DNA of 10,383 nt, taken from NCBI GenBank assembly GCA_900768735.1, contig CAAGDZ010000246.1:1-10383 (forward strand), read 5' to 3'. This stretch comes from Oscillospiraceae bacterium. Lineage in GTDB: Bacteria; Bacillota; Clostridia; Oscillospirales; Ruminococcaceae. This document shows, one piece after another, positions 1 to 7,189 of the stretch. Made by a program: the position numbers and the translations under genes. Below the pieces are notes generated by a model. It was not told the origin of the DNA. It made no database searches and worked only from the letters and a program-made list of their open reading frames with translations. Position 1 is the stretch's first letter. Each line of letters opens with the position of its first letter.

Positions 1-459
1 CGCCTCGCGGTTATAATCAACTATCACCGACGGCTTTAATATACACACCGAGTTGCTTATCCCCGCGTCGTCAAGCACGCCGCCGCGGTATTTTTCATCC
101 CATGTAAAGCTGAAATCGCCGCCGAGTATCGAGCGGTACTCCTCGTAGGTTATCCACTCGCCGCGCTTTGACACCATGTCGCGATCCTTGTACTTGCACT
201 CAAAGTGGATTTTATCCCTTGTCAGATTATATGTGCGTATGCGGTACTTTTTTCTGACGTCGTTTCCCAGCAGCTTATCATTGTACGCCGACATATAAAT
301 ATCGTCGAGATACAAACTTGTCACGCGGTATCTTCCGTTATCTCCGTTATTGTCGCACTTCATAACCGCAGAGAACCGCCCGCGCAGTATCTCGCACTGT
401 GCCGCCGTGGCAGGAAACTTTAGCTCGTGGCGCAGTCTGCGCCCCTTGTAGGTCAACAA
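1..459 (-). CDS. VTC-domain polyphosphate polymerase-like protein, N-terminal part (runs off the left edge)
   Basis: 153 codons are visible; the C-terminus lies outside the window. I read this frame by translating the minus strand. It opens with an RHELKF motif (residues about 10-15), then RYRVTSLYLDD (43-53), KYRIRTY (71-77), HFECKYK (85-91) and KRGEW (98-102). This is the order of strands and basic residues that line the tunnel of VTC domains, which in yeast Vtc4 polymerise polyphosphate from ATP. Bacterial members are soluble and often sit near CotH-kinase or DUF4956 genes, which cannot be checked here. An in-frame TAA lies just upstream at 472-474, and the only starts ahead of the RHELKF motif are two tandem TTG codons (459 and 456). 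The first ATG in frame (residue 33) would remove that motif, so a TTG start is forced. Enzymatic activity is inferred from family membership only. Confidence 0.8.
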   Translation of the reverse strand, partial: MLTYKGRRLRHELKFPATAAQCEILRGRFSAVMKCDNNGDNGRYRVTSLYLDDIYMSAYNDKLLGNDVRKKYRIRTYNLTRDKIHFECKYKDRDMVSKRGEWITYEEYRSILGGDFSFTWDEKYRGGVLDDAGISNSVCILKPSVIVDYNREA

Positions 460-464
460 ATCCG

Positions 465-473
465 CCCCCCTTT
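465..473 (-). promoter_or_regulatory. G-rich ribosome binding site for the TTG start of the VTC gene
   Basis: On the minus strand AAAGGGGGG sits 5 nt before the TTG at 459 and 8 nt before the TTG at 456. The 8-nt spacing slightly favours the second TTG. It is the only purine-rich stretch near the start and supports a non-ATG start. Confidence 0.45.
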
Positions 474-497
474 ACGCAGAATTTACGTTATAAAGTC

Positions 498-526
498 AGT
501 ATAGCATAAAAGGAAAACAATTTCAA
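498..526 (-). promoter_or_regulatory. Sigma-A promoter of the VTC-domain gene
   Basis: Read on the minus strand: -35 TTGAAA (521-526), a 17-bp spacer, and -10 TATACT (498-503) preceded by TGC, giving an extended -10. Transcription would start near 491, leaving a leader of about 30 nt before the TTG start. The promoter lies just downstream of the terminator of the preceding gene, so the VTC gene begins its own transcription unit. Confidence 0.7.
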
Positions 527-550
527 CATATTTTTGTAGAATTTGACGAT

Positions 551-578
551 AAAAAACGCGGGAGTTTTCGCTCCCGCG
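551..578 (-). terminator. Intrinsic terminator of the GGDEF-EAL gene
   Basis: A perfect 8-bp stem (CGCGGGAG at 557-564 paired with CTCCCGCG at 571-578) closes a 6-nt loop. On the minus strand it is followed directly by six T residues (551-556). It starts 22 nt after the stop codon of the EAL gene. The plus-strand side has no T run, so it works for minus-strand transcription only. Confidence 0.9.
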
Positions 579-600
579 CCGTAAGCCATAATATTATATT

Positions 601-2244
601 TTACTTTACATATACCGGACTTATCAATCTTTCCTCAAACTTCTCCTCCGGCAGCGGTCTGTCAAAATAATATCCCTGAATGATATTACATCCCATATTC
701 CTCAGATTTTCGACATTTTCCTCGTCCTCAACACCCTCGCAGATAGGAATCATCCTGAGCTCCTTTGCCATGTTGAGCACATTTTCGAGGATAACGACGC
801 CGCGCTCGCCCCTGTCCATTCTTGTCAGCGACTTGTCGAGCTTCAGTACGTCAAAATCAAGGTCCTCAAGCAGCGACAGCGAAGAATAACCCGTGCCGAA
901 GTCGTCCATCGACACCATCACTCCGCAGCGCTTCAGGTCGGATATAGCCTGCTTTATCGCATTAAAATCATCGGTGTACGCCGTCTCGGTAAATTCTACC
1001 TCGATGTATGAGGGAGATATTTCGTGCATTTCTATCACCTGCATTATTTTTTCCGCAAGACCCGGAAAGCGCAGGTGAGCCTTTGAAAAGTTTACCGATA
1101 CCGGCACGACCCGCTTGCCCTCGTCCTGCCAGCGCTTTATCAGCTTGCAGGTATGCTCCAGCACGAACATATCAAGCTTGCGGATAAAGCCGGTCTGCTC
1201 GGCAATCGGGACAAAATCCATCGGCGGTATGAGCTTGCCGTTCTTTTTCCAACGTATCAGCGCCTCCGCGCCGACAAGCATACGGCTGTCTATCTGAACC
1301 TTAGGCTGATAATATACGACAAATTCGTCGTTCTGCAAAGCGGACGGCATCTCGGACTCAAGCAACGTAAGCTCAAGCTCGCGGCGCACCGCGTCCTTAT
1401 CATAGAATACAAAATCTCCGTCGCTCTTTCTGCGTGCGACGTCCAGACAGCCCTCTGCCCGCGCAATAATATTGCTTACATCGTCAATATCATCATCAAG
1501 CTCGACAATACCTGCGCGAAGCGAAACGCGGCTGACTGTTTTTTCCTCTCCCATGTCAAACTCGACGGGTGTGTCGGTGAAGAATTTAAGGTGGCTGTCA
1601 AGCGTACTCTTTTTGACAAGCAAAAAGAAATTATCCCCGCCGAAACGGCTGCATATCTCGTCTTTAGCCATGCGGCTGTTAAGCATACCCGCATATTTTA
1701 CGATAAGAGATGATGCCGACTGATAGCCGAATATGTTGTTGAGCAGGTTGCATCCCTTTATATTCGCACATATCGCGGCGTAATCCGAAATGCTGCCCTG
1801 TGCGATAATCTGCTCGCAGAAATGTATAAAGCCCTTTTTGTTGGGTATACCGCTCTGCTGGTCGGTAAAACGACGGTTGTTTTCTTCCTTGAACATATAC
1901 GAGCAGCCGTAGGAAAGAGAAAACATATCGGTGATAAACTCAAAAACGGTTTTCTCGTCCTCGGACAACAAATCAAAATCGCATGCCCCGAAAAAGGTAT
2001 ATACTATTGATGTCTCGCCGCCTATCCTTGCAAATGCCTTTTCAAAAACGGCAGGTATCGTACTGTCGTTGTATATATCGGTTGTTCTTTCGCTGTCGTC
2101 CGTTACGACGGTGCGGACGATACGGCTTATTCCGAGATCCTTTGCCACCGCACAGAACTCCGGTAATGCTGTCAGCGACTTGTTCGCGCCGCTGATAGCG
2201 TTGCCGGATACCGCAGCAAGACCGTGTATTATATTTTCATGCAC
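601..2244 (-). CDS. Cyclic-di-GMP protein: degenerate GGDEF domain plus intact EAL phosphodiesterase domain
   Basis: 547 residues, predicted cytoplasmic, with no membrane segment. Residues 1-125 are an N-terminal region I cannot assign. Residues about 128-285 are a GGDEF domain and about 300-540 an EAL domain. The GGDEF signature is GGDNF (202-206), and the usual metal-binding Asp near its N-terminus appears to be Asn161, so diguanylate cyclase activity is unlikely. I see no RxxD inhibitory site at the standard position. The EAL half keeps the expected catalytic set: E327 of EAL, N385, E417, D447-D448 of DDFGTG, K468, E503 and Q523. It should hydrolyse c-di-GMP to pGpG, perhaps tuned by GTP binding to the degenerate GGDEF, as known for some relatives. 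The start is GTG at 2244; no in-frame ATG lies between it and the upstream TAA. The gene has its own promoter and terminator, so it is monocistronic. Confidence 0.93.
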   Translation of the reverse strand: MHENIIHGLAAVSGNAISGANKSLTALPEFCAVAKDLGISRIVRTVVTDDSERTTDIYNDSTIPAVFEKAFARIGGETSIVYTFFGACDFDLLSEDEKTVFEFITDMFSLSYGCSYMFKEENNRRFTDQQSGIPNKKGFIHFCEQIIAQGSISDYAAICANIKGCNLLNNIFGYQSASSLIVKYAGMLNSRMAKDEICSRFGGDNFFLLVKKSTLDSHLKFFTDTPVEFDMGEEKTVSRVSLRAGIVELDDDIDDVSNIIARAEGCLDVARRKSDGDFVFYDKDAVRRELELTLLESEMPSALQNDEFVVYYQPKVQIDSRMLVGAEALIRWKKNGKLIPPMDFVPIAEQTGFIRKLDMFVLEHTCKLIKRWQDEGKRVVPVSVNFSKAHLRFPGLAEKIMQVIEMHEISPSYIEVEFTETAYTDDFNAIKQAISDLKRCGVMVSMDDFGTGYSSLSLLEDLDFDVLKLDKSLTRMDRGERGVVILENVLNMAKELRMIPICEGVEDEENVENLRNMGCNIIQGYYFDRPLPEEKFEERLISPVYVK

Positions 2245-2253
2245 AACGGCGTG

Positions 2254-2261
2254 CCCCCTCT
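2254..2261 (-). promoter_or_regulatory. Ribosome binding site for the GTG start of the GGDEF-EAL gene
   Basis: Minus-strand AGAGGGGG lies 9 nt before the GTG at 2244. Together with the lack of an upstream in-frame ATG it fixes the start as GTG. Confidence 0.55.
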
Positions 2262-2302
2262 GATGTACTCTTTTATATGTACCCCTATAACCTTATGACC
2301 TA

Positions 2303-2331
2303 ATTTTACCACATTTCGGTCAATCTTGCAA
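2303..2331 (-). promoter_or_regulatory. Sigma-A promoter of the GGDEF-EAL gene
   Basis: Minus strand: -35 TTGCAA (2326-2331), 17-bp spacer, -10 TAAAAT (2303-2308) preceded by TGG (extended -10). The predicted start near 2296 gives a leader of about 50 nt. Confidence 0.6.
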
Positions 2332-2538
2332 GGTTTATTTCGGCTAATTATCACATTTTGAAACGATTTTCTCTTTTTATTGATATTAACAAAATTTTGA
2401 GGATAATTTTATGCAAAATCTCCAAAGAAGTAATAACTTTTATCAAAATGAAAAGGTTTACAACTAAAATACAGCAATTTCCAGTAAAAATATTACTTGT
2501 AAAATACGGTAAAATATTCACTTCAATAAAAAATTTTT
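2332..2538. other. AT-rich intergenic gap without a convincing gene
   Basis: This 207-bp stretch separates the stop of the MATE gene from the promoter of the GGDEF-EAL gene. It is strongly AT-rich. It holds three spaced GTAAAAT-type words (2484, 2499, 2509) and one 18-codon plus-strand frame at 2411-2467 preceded by GAGGA. I see no hairpin followed by a T run, so the MATE transcript has no evident intrinsic terminator. Longer frames crossing this gap run into the MATE gene antisense or out of frame and are not believed. Confidence 0.5.
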
Positions 2539-3873
2539 TCAGAACTGCAGTGCCCTTCCCTTGTGTATATAGTATCTGTAGAACAGCAAATCTGCGCCGA
2601 GCGAAAGCATCCAGCCGAACGGCCATGAAAGCCATATACCGTCCGCGCCGAAAATCGGCGACAGTATAAACGCAAAAACCACTCTCAGCACAAGGTCAAG
2701 ACAGGTGGATATGACAAACGGTCCCATGACCCCGCAGCCGCGCAGTCCGCCGTCGATTACGATTTTTACGCAGATAAAGAAATAAAACGGCGACACTATT
2801 GTAAGAAAGACTCTGCCGGTGCGGATTATCTCCTCGCCAGCCTCAGCCGCGAAGAGATTTACAAGCTGACCGCCGAAAATCAAGAACACCGCCGCAAACG
2901 GGACAGCCGTGATAAGGCACATGACGATTCCCGCCTTTATGCCCTTTTTTACGCGGTCGGGTTTTCCTGCACCCATATTCTGCGCCACAAAATTCGACAC
3001 GCTGTTTGACAGGGTTGTAAAGCAGGTCACGCTGAAGGTATTCAGCTTTATCGCAGAGGCATAGCCGCCTATTACCGCCGAGCCGTAGCCGTTTACCAGT
3101 CCCTGTATAAACAGATTTCCGACAGATACAAAGCTGCTTTGCAGAATGGACGGTATCGATATGCGGCTTATCTGTTTGAGCGCGTCAACCGACATAAGCG
3201 ACGGCTTGTCCGACCTGATACCGCCGACCCGCCGCAGTAATGTTATCACAGCAAGCGCCGACGCTGCGCCCTGTGCCGCAAAGGTCGCCCACGCAACACC
3301 CGCTACCCCCATCTTAAACACGATAACAAACAGCAAATCAAGCGCGATATTTCCGAGCGACGAGCCTATAAGAAAGACAAGTGGCGTGCGCGAGTCGCCG
3401 AGCGCCGTGAATATGCCGTTGCAGGCGTTATAAATGAACAAGAACGTAAGACCGAGCACATAGACTCTCAGATAAATGTCGCTGTCGGCGAAAATATCCG
3501 ACGGCGTGTTTAACAGCTGTAAAATCGGCGTGCAGAAAACACAGCCTATCATGGCAAGCACCGCCGACAGGCACAAAAACGACAAAAGCGCGGTGTTTAC
3601 CGCGGTTTTCATATATGTATAGTCCTTAGCGCCGAAAAGGCGCGCAACAACAACCGACGCGCCTACGCTGCCGCCGGTTGCAATAGCTATAAAAATCATG
3701 GTTACGGGATAGCTGGCTCCTATAGCGCCGAGCGCCATATCGCTTACAAAGTTTCCCGCAATTACGCTGTCTACAATATTATAAAGCTGCTGAAAGGCGA
3801 CGCTCGCGAGCATCGGCAAAGAAAATTTAAGCAGCACTCTCGACGGCTTTCCCGTCGTCATATCGGTAACCAA
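2539..3873 (-). CDS. MATE-family multidrug/organic cation efflux protein
   Basis: 444 residues, the usual MATE length, with about twelve hydrophobic helices. The N-terminal half has the typical sequence LPMLASVAFQQLYNIVDSVIAG (about 19-40), here referring to the QQLYNIVDSVIAG hallmark of the family. The second half carries VAQNMGAGKPDR (about 286-297), the repeat equivalent seen in NorM/MepA/DinF-like proteins. It would export cationic drugs or metabolites in exchange for Na+ or H+ across the cell membrane; the substrate cannot be read from sequence. The frame opens at a TAA (3880-3882), so the start is either TTG at 3873, which has AAGGAAG 9 nt upstream, or ATG at 3861, which has no ribosome binding site; I chose TTG. 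It follows the ADP-ribosylglycohydrolase gene by 69 nt and shows no promoter of its own, so it may be the last gene of the operon. Confidence 0.95.
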   Translation of the reverse strand: MVTDMTTGKPSRVLLKFSLPMLASVAFQQLYNIVDSVIAGNFVSDMALGAIGASYPVTMIFIAIATGGSVGASVVVARLFGAKDYTYMKTAVNTALLSFLCLSAVLAMIGCVFCTPILQLLNTPSDIFADSDIYLRVYVLGLTFLFIYNACNGIFTALGDSRTPLVFLIGSSLGNIALDLLFVIVFKMGVAGVAWATFAAQGAASALAVITLLRRVGGIRSDKPSLMSVDALKQISRISIPSILQSSFVSVGNLFIQGLVNGYGSAVIGGYASAIKLNTFSVTCFTTLSNSVSNFVAQNMGAGKPDRVKKGIKAGIVMCLITAVPFAAVFLIFGGQLVNLFAAEAGEEIIRTGRVFLTIVSPFYFFICVKIVIDGGLRGCGVMGPFVISTCLDLVLRVVFAFILSPIFGADGIWLSWPFGWMLSLGADLLFYRYYIHKGRALQF

Positions 3874-3882
3874 ACAGTATTA

Positions 3883-3889
3883 CTTCCTT
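3883..3889 (-). promoter_or_regulatory. Ribosome binding site for the TTG start of the MATE gene
   Basis: Minus-strand AAGGAAG lies 9 nt before the TTG at 3873 and 21 nt before the alternative ATG at 3861, which favours TTG. Confidence 0.55.
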
Positions 3890-3942
3890 TTCTTCCTCGC
3901 CGCGTTCGGGCGCGGATAAAAATCAGATATTCGGCGCACCCG

Positions 3943-5025
3943 TCAGCTCTTTACAAGAAAGCTTTTCGGTGCGGCCTTTGTTAGCTGTGACGAGAAGGAT
4001 TTAAGCTCGTCTGCAAGCTGCAGCTTTTTCACCCAGCCCGACGGCAAAGCAGAATAGCCCATATACGCGCCTTTGAGCGCGCCGGCTATGGCGGCACAGC
4101 AGTCGGAGTTTCCGTCCTGATTTACAGCGAGCTGTACCGCGCTCTTAAAGTCATAATGCACGCAGGCGCAATATACGCCGATAGCGAGTGCCGACTCCGC
4201 GCTGCTGCCGTTTCCGAGCTCGGCAACATCGGTCATAGGCGAGGTAGTTTCATCAAGCAGAGAGATAGCCTTGTCCAGCGCGGCAAAGCAGTCCTCAAAA
4301 TCATCGTACTCTTTAAGCAGCTTCATGGTGTTAAGCACCGAGCGCTCTATACTGTTTCCCGCACAGATATAGGAGATAATCGCCGCAAGGCAGCCTGCCG
4401 CGAGATAGCCTGTCGGCGCGCCGTGGGTTATTGCCGCAAACTCGCATCCCATTCTGAACGCCATTTCCGGGTCGCTGTAAAAATACAATCCCGCGGGGAT
4501 TACACGCGGTACGCAGTCAAACAGCTTGCTGTCGTTTACCAGACGTCTGAGCTTGCCGTAGTTCATCTCGGTTATACCGGACAGGGTCTGCAAAAGCTGT
4601 TTTGTCGGACTGCGCTTTTTAGAAAGCTCGGGGATGTCCAGAAGCTCGCACGGGTAGTCTGTCTGACTGTCGTCAAGCACCCACTGCAAATCATTTGACG
4701 ACACCCCGCCGAGCTGGGAATAAAGCCATTGCTGATAAGCGTAGAACACATAGCTTGTGTAGTTTGCCGCTTCGTTTTTTGCTCCCGCCGCGTCACCCCA
4801 GAGTATGCCGTGCGCAGTAAACAGCATGAGCTGTGTTTCGTCCGACACCTTTACGGTGGTCTGATTTTTCTCCGGCTTGAACTTTACTATACCCTTTTTG
4901 CCGTAGTCCTTTTTTATCTGGCTTATGCTCTTGGTCTTTACCGGATAGCCGAGCGCGTCTCCGAGCGCCGCACCTACCATACAGCCTGTGAACCGTTCTT
5001 TTCTGTATACTTTTTTATCTGGCAT
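3943..5025 (-). CDS. ADP-ribosylglycohydrolase-family protein with altered metal-site motifs
   Basis: 360 residues, soluble, near the usual length of the family. The N-terminus has GCMVGAALGDALGYPV (14-29), the standard opening of this fold. The first metal motif, normally (T/S)DDT, is SDET (61-64). The second, normally GGDxDT before an AAIAGAL helix, is DGNSDC (304-309) followed by CAAIAGALKGAYMG. Family members remove ADP-ribose from proteins, DNA or small molecules using two Mg ions. Here one Asp has become Glu, one Asp has become Asn and one Thr has become Cys. The fold call is firm, but activity and substrate are open: it may be a divergent hydrolase or an ADP-ribose-binding protein. ATG at 5025 has AAGGAGG 8-9 nt upstream. 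It sits 23 nt after the DUF3810 gene and is probably cotranscribed with it. Confidence 0.85.
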   Translation of the reverse strand: MPDKKVYRKERFTGCMVGAALGDALGYPVKTKSISQIKKDYGKKGIVKFKPEKNQTTVKVSDETQLMLFTAHGILWGDAAGAKNEAANYTSYVFYAYQQWLYSQLGGVSSNDLQWVLDDSQTDYPCELLDIPELSKKRSPTKQLLQTLSGITEMNYGKLRRLVNDSKLFDCVPRVIPAGLYFYSDPEMAFRMGCEFAAITHGAPTGYLAAGCLAAIISYICAGNSIERSVLNTMKLLKEYDDFEDCFAALDKAISLLDETTSPMTDVAELGNGSSAESALAIGVYCACVHYDFKSAVQLAVNQDGNSDCCAAIAGALKGAYMGYSALPSGWVKKLQLADELKSFSSQLTKAAPKSFLVKS

Positions 5026-5048
5026 CTGCCGCTCCTCCTTGTTTGTTC

Positions 5049-6170
5049 TCAGCCTTCAGTGGATTGCTGTTTATAATCATATATCATAAGGTCAACAAAG
5101 CGTCCGTAGGACTTTTTGCCGTCGGACTGTCCCTGTACCTTTAAATATCCGTCGTTTATCGCAGAGGACACCTCCGACACAGGGGTCTCGTATCTGCTCC
5201 AGTATCTGCTGTTCGCCGATATTTCGGCGCGCACCCGCGGGTGTATGTAGGATAAAAGCTCGGCGTAAAGCTCATCTCCCGCCACGGGATAAAACGCGTT
5301 AAGTGCGTATATAAGCGCCTCGGTATAGGCGCTGTAGCGCAGCTCGGGTATATCGCTGTCACGGCAGGCAAGATATGCGATAAAGCCCGCTTCGTCCTCG
5401 CGCATAAATCCCTTTAAGTGCGACAGCTCGTGGCACACCGTAAACGGGATTGAAAAATAGGGCGCATTTGTATTATAGTTTGCCTCAATCGTAAACGGAA
5501 TATATATTCCGAGTATCTTGCAATATGACATACCCTCCGAAAACGCGACCGCCTTTGCCCGAGGGTAAAAGCCGGACAGCTCGGGATACTGCTCGCCGAG
5601 CGACTGCATGGCGTTTACACATTCGCCGGTTATATCTATACCGTCAAGGCTTACAAGTCCGTTTTCGCCGCAGCTTATCTGCTCGGCGCTCTCGTTCGCG
5701 TTTATCACAAGGTACACGCATAAATCCGCTAAATCCTGCGCGGTGTATTTTTCCACGATAAGTCCGCTCTTTTCAGAAAACGCCGTGCGGGTGTAGTTTA
5801 TCCCGCAAAGCAGCGTGAATACCAGATAAAGCGCCGACGCGCCGCAAAGCACCCATGCTGTCACCCGAAGCAGTATTTTCCTGCGCCGTCCCTTGCCTCT
5901 GACAAACCGCACCGTATTATACACCGTGCCGAAGATGACCGCACCTATAAGGATATACAGCAGCCACTCGCCGACCGAAAACGGGAAAAGTCCGCTGATA
6001 AAGCCTATCGTGCAGACAAACGCCGGATAAACATACTGCGCGTAAAGCTCACCGAACCCGCCGCACAGCCGCGCAAGCAGATTAAGTGCCGCCGACAGAG
6101 CGACAGCAGACAGCGTAAAAATCAGCCATACCGGAATTTTTATACGCTTTACCGACTTTTCGTCTGTCAT
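5049..6170 (-). CDS. DUF3810-family membrane protein with an HExxH zinc-protease motif
   Basis: 373 residues. The N-terminal third is membrane-bound: hydrophobic segments at about 12-34, 45-62, 66-90 and 103-123, with a basic RGKGRRRK loop (91-98) predicted to face the cytoplasm. The rest is a soluble domain with CHELSHLKGFMREDEAGF (246-263): H247, E248 and H251 form HExxH, and E258 or E260 could be the third zinc ligand. This arrangement matches my recollection of DUF3810, a family with no settled function. A membrane-anchored metallopeptidase role is an inference. ATG at 6170 overlaps the TGA of the WYL gene as ATGA. Only a weak GGTGA precedes it, so its translation is probably coupled to the WYL gene. 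The soluble domain's side of the membrane cannot be fixed by eye. Confidence 0.82.
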   Translation of the reverse strand: MTDEKSVKRIKIPVWLIFTLSAVALSAALNLLARLCGGFGELYAQYVYPAFVCTIGFISGLFPFSVGEWLLYILIGAVIFGTVYNTVRFVRGKGRRRKILLRVTAWVLCGASALYLVFTLLCGINYTRTAFSEKSGLIVEKYTAQDLADLCVYLVINANESAEQISCGENGLVSLDGIDITGECVNAMQSLGEQYPELSGFYPRAKAVAFSEGMSYCKILGIYIPFTIEANYNTNAPYFSIPFTVCHELSHLKGFMREDEAGFIAYLACRDSDIPELRYSAYTEALIYALNAFYPVAGDELYAELLSYIHPRVRAEISANSRYWSRYETPVSEVSSAINDGYLKVQGQSDGKKSYGRFVDLMIYDYKQQSTEG

Positions 6171-7159
6171 TGTTCACCGTCCATCTGCGCGCAGAAATCG
6201 GCTATATGCTTTCTCATCGCTTCAATCAGGCTGTCGGGACCGAGTATCTTCGCCTTGCTGCCGAACTGGAAAATCCAGCCGAAAAATGTCGGACTCACGC
6301 TGATGTCGCGTGAGATGAAAAAATGGTTTTCGTCCGCCTTGTGCATCACAACATCCGAGCCGAACTTGTCCATAACTACGCTTACCAGCGAATTGTCAAA
6401 CAGCAGCTTTGCGTGTACTGTCTCGCCGCGGAACATACCGAACACCCTGCGGCTGTACTCGGCTATCGAAAAGGTATCGTCAGTCGTAGCAGGCTCGCTT
6501 GTGAGCTGTATATCCTCCATGCGGTCAACGCGGAAATTCGCTATTTCGCCGCGTGCCTCATAAAAGCCGACGCAGTAATAGTTTTCGTCCTCCCACGCAA
6601 GCGAATACGGCGACATGGCATACCGCGAGCCCTCGCGCTTATAATACTTGTGCTTGCCGGGGTCAAACCCGAAATAAAGAAAGCTTATCTTCCGCCCCGC
6701 CTTTATTCCCTCATGGATAGCCTGTATATTATAGTATATACGCTCGTTTATGGTTTTTACACGGTTTGCGACGATTACGCTTCGCGAAAGCGCCTGTGCC
6801 TGATGGCGGCTTGTCAGCGTCCCGAGCTTTGCGATTAGCTCCCTTGACTTTGATTCGGTGATGAATTTTGAGCAGGCGACCGCGTCTGCAAGAAGCTGTA
6901 ATTCAGCAAACTGAAACTCGCCCGTGCCGAGAAAATATCTTGTCATGCCGCCCTCGCGTACGGTGCAGATGTCCATGTTATAGCTGTCGCGGAGTAGCTC
7001 GATGTCGCCGTATATCGACTTTCTCTCGGCGCTTATACCGTATGCGTCGAGCCTTGCGATTATCTCCTTTAACGATATAGGATTCTGCTCGTCGGTCTCA
7101 TTTCTGAAAATATCGGCGAGATATAAAAGCTTTAGCTTTTGTCCTGAAGAACGAGGCAT
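6167..7159 (-). CDS. WYL-domain transcriptional regulator (HTH-WYL-WCX)
   Basis: 330 residues in the standard bacterial WYL order. A winged helix-turn-helix occupies about 8-65, with SLKEIIARL and the recognition-helix region AERKSIYGDIELL. A linker follows at 70-140 and a WYL domain at about 148-220, with SPYSLAWEDENYYCVGFYEA (183-202) and FRVDRMEDI (209-217). A WCX-like C-terminus covers about 240-325. WYL domains bind nucleic acid or small ligands and control the activity of the attached DNA-binding domain; the ligand here is unknown. The start ATG at 7159 has AAGGAGAG at the right distance. Its stop overlaps the DUF3810 start by 4 nt, and it begins 22 nt after the small membrane protein gene. 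A tandem 8-bp repeat just upstream could be its own operator. WYL regulators often accompany defence genes, but none is visible here. Confidence 0.93.
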   Translation of the reverse strand: MPRSSGQKLKLLYLADIFRNETDEQNPISLKEIIARLDAYGISAERKSIYGDIELLRDSYNMDICTVREGGMTRYFLGTGEFQFAELQLLADAVACSKFITESKSRELIAKLGTLTSRHQAQALSRSVIVANRVKTINERIYYNIQAIHEGIKAGRKISFLYFGFDPGKHKYYKREGSRYAMSPYSLAWEDENYYCVGFYEARGEIANFRVDRMEDIQLTSEPATTDDTFSIAEYSRRVFGMFRGETVHAKLLFDNSLVSVVMDKFGSDVVMHKADENHFFISRDISVSPTFFGWIFQFGSKAKILGPDSLIEAMRKHIADFCAQMDGEQ

Positions 7160-7171
7160 AGCTCTCTCCTT

Positions 7172-7189
7172 TCATGTACAATCATGTAC
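7172..7189. repeat. Tandem TCATGTAC repeat, 10-bp period, upstream of the WYL gene
   Basis: Two identical 8-mers TCATGTAC (7172-7179 and 7182-7189) are separated by AA, giving a period of one DNA helical turn. The pair overlaps the stop codon of the preceding membrane protein gene and ends just before the WYL ribosome binding site. Tandem sites of one helical turn suit a multimeric DNA-binding protein, but chance is not excluded. Confidence 0.4.

Noticed and set aside
1153..1713. Plus-strand open frame of 186 codons
   Set aside because: Antisense to the conserved GGDEF and EAL domains, with no protein-like pattern.
2351..2635. Minus-strand frame of 94 codons overlapping the end of the MATE gene
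   Set aside because: It begins inside the MATE gene in another frame and continues into AT-rich intergenic DNA; low-complexity product and no ribosome binding site.
3900..3915. CCGCG/CGCGG hairpin between the ADP-ribosylglycohydrolase and MATE genes as a terminator
   Set aside because: The stem is only 5 bp and no T run follows on either strand.
3943..7159. Defence island around the WYL regulator and ADP-ribosylglycohydrolase
   Set aside because: No nuclease, toxin, ADP-ribosyltransferase, reverse transcriptase, STAND ATPase or phage gene is present. The neighbours are metabolic or transport genes.
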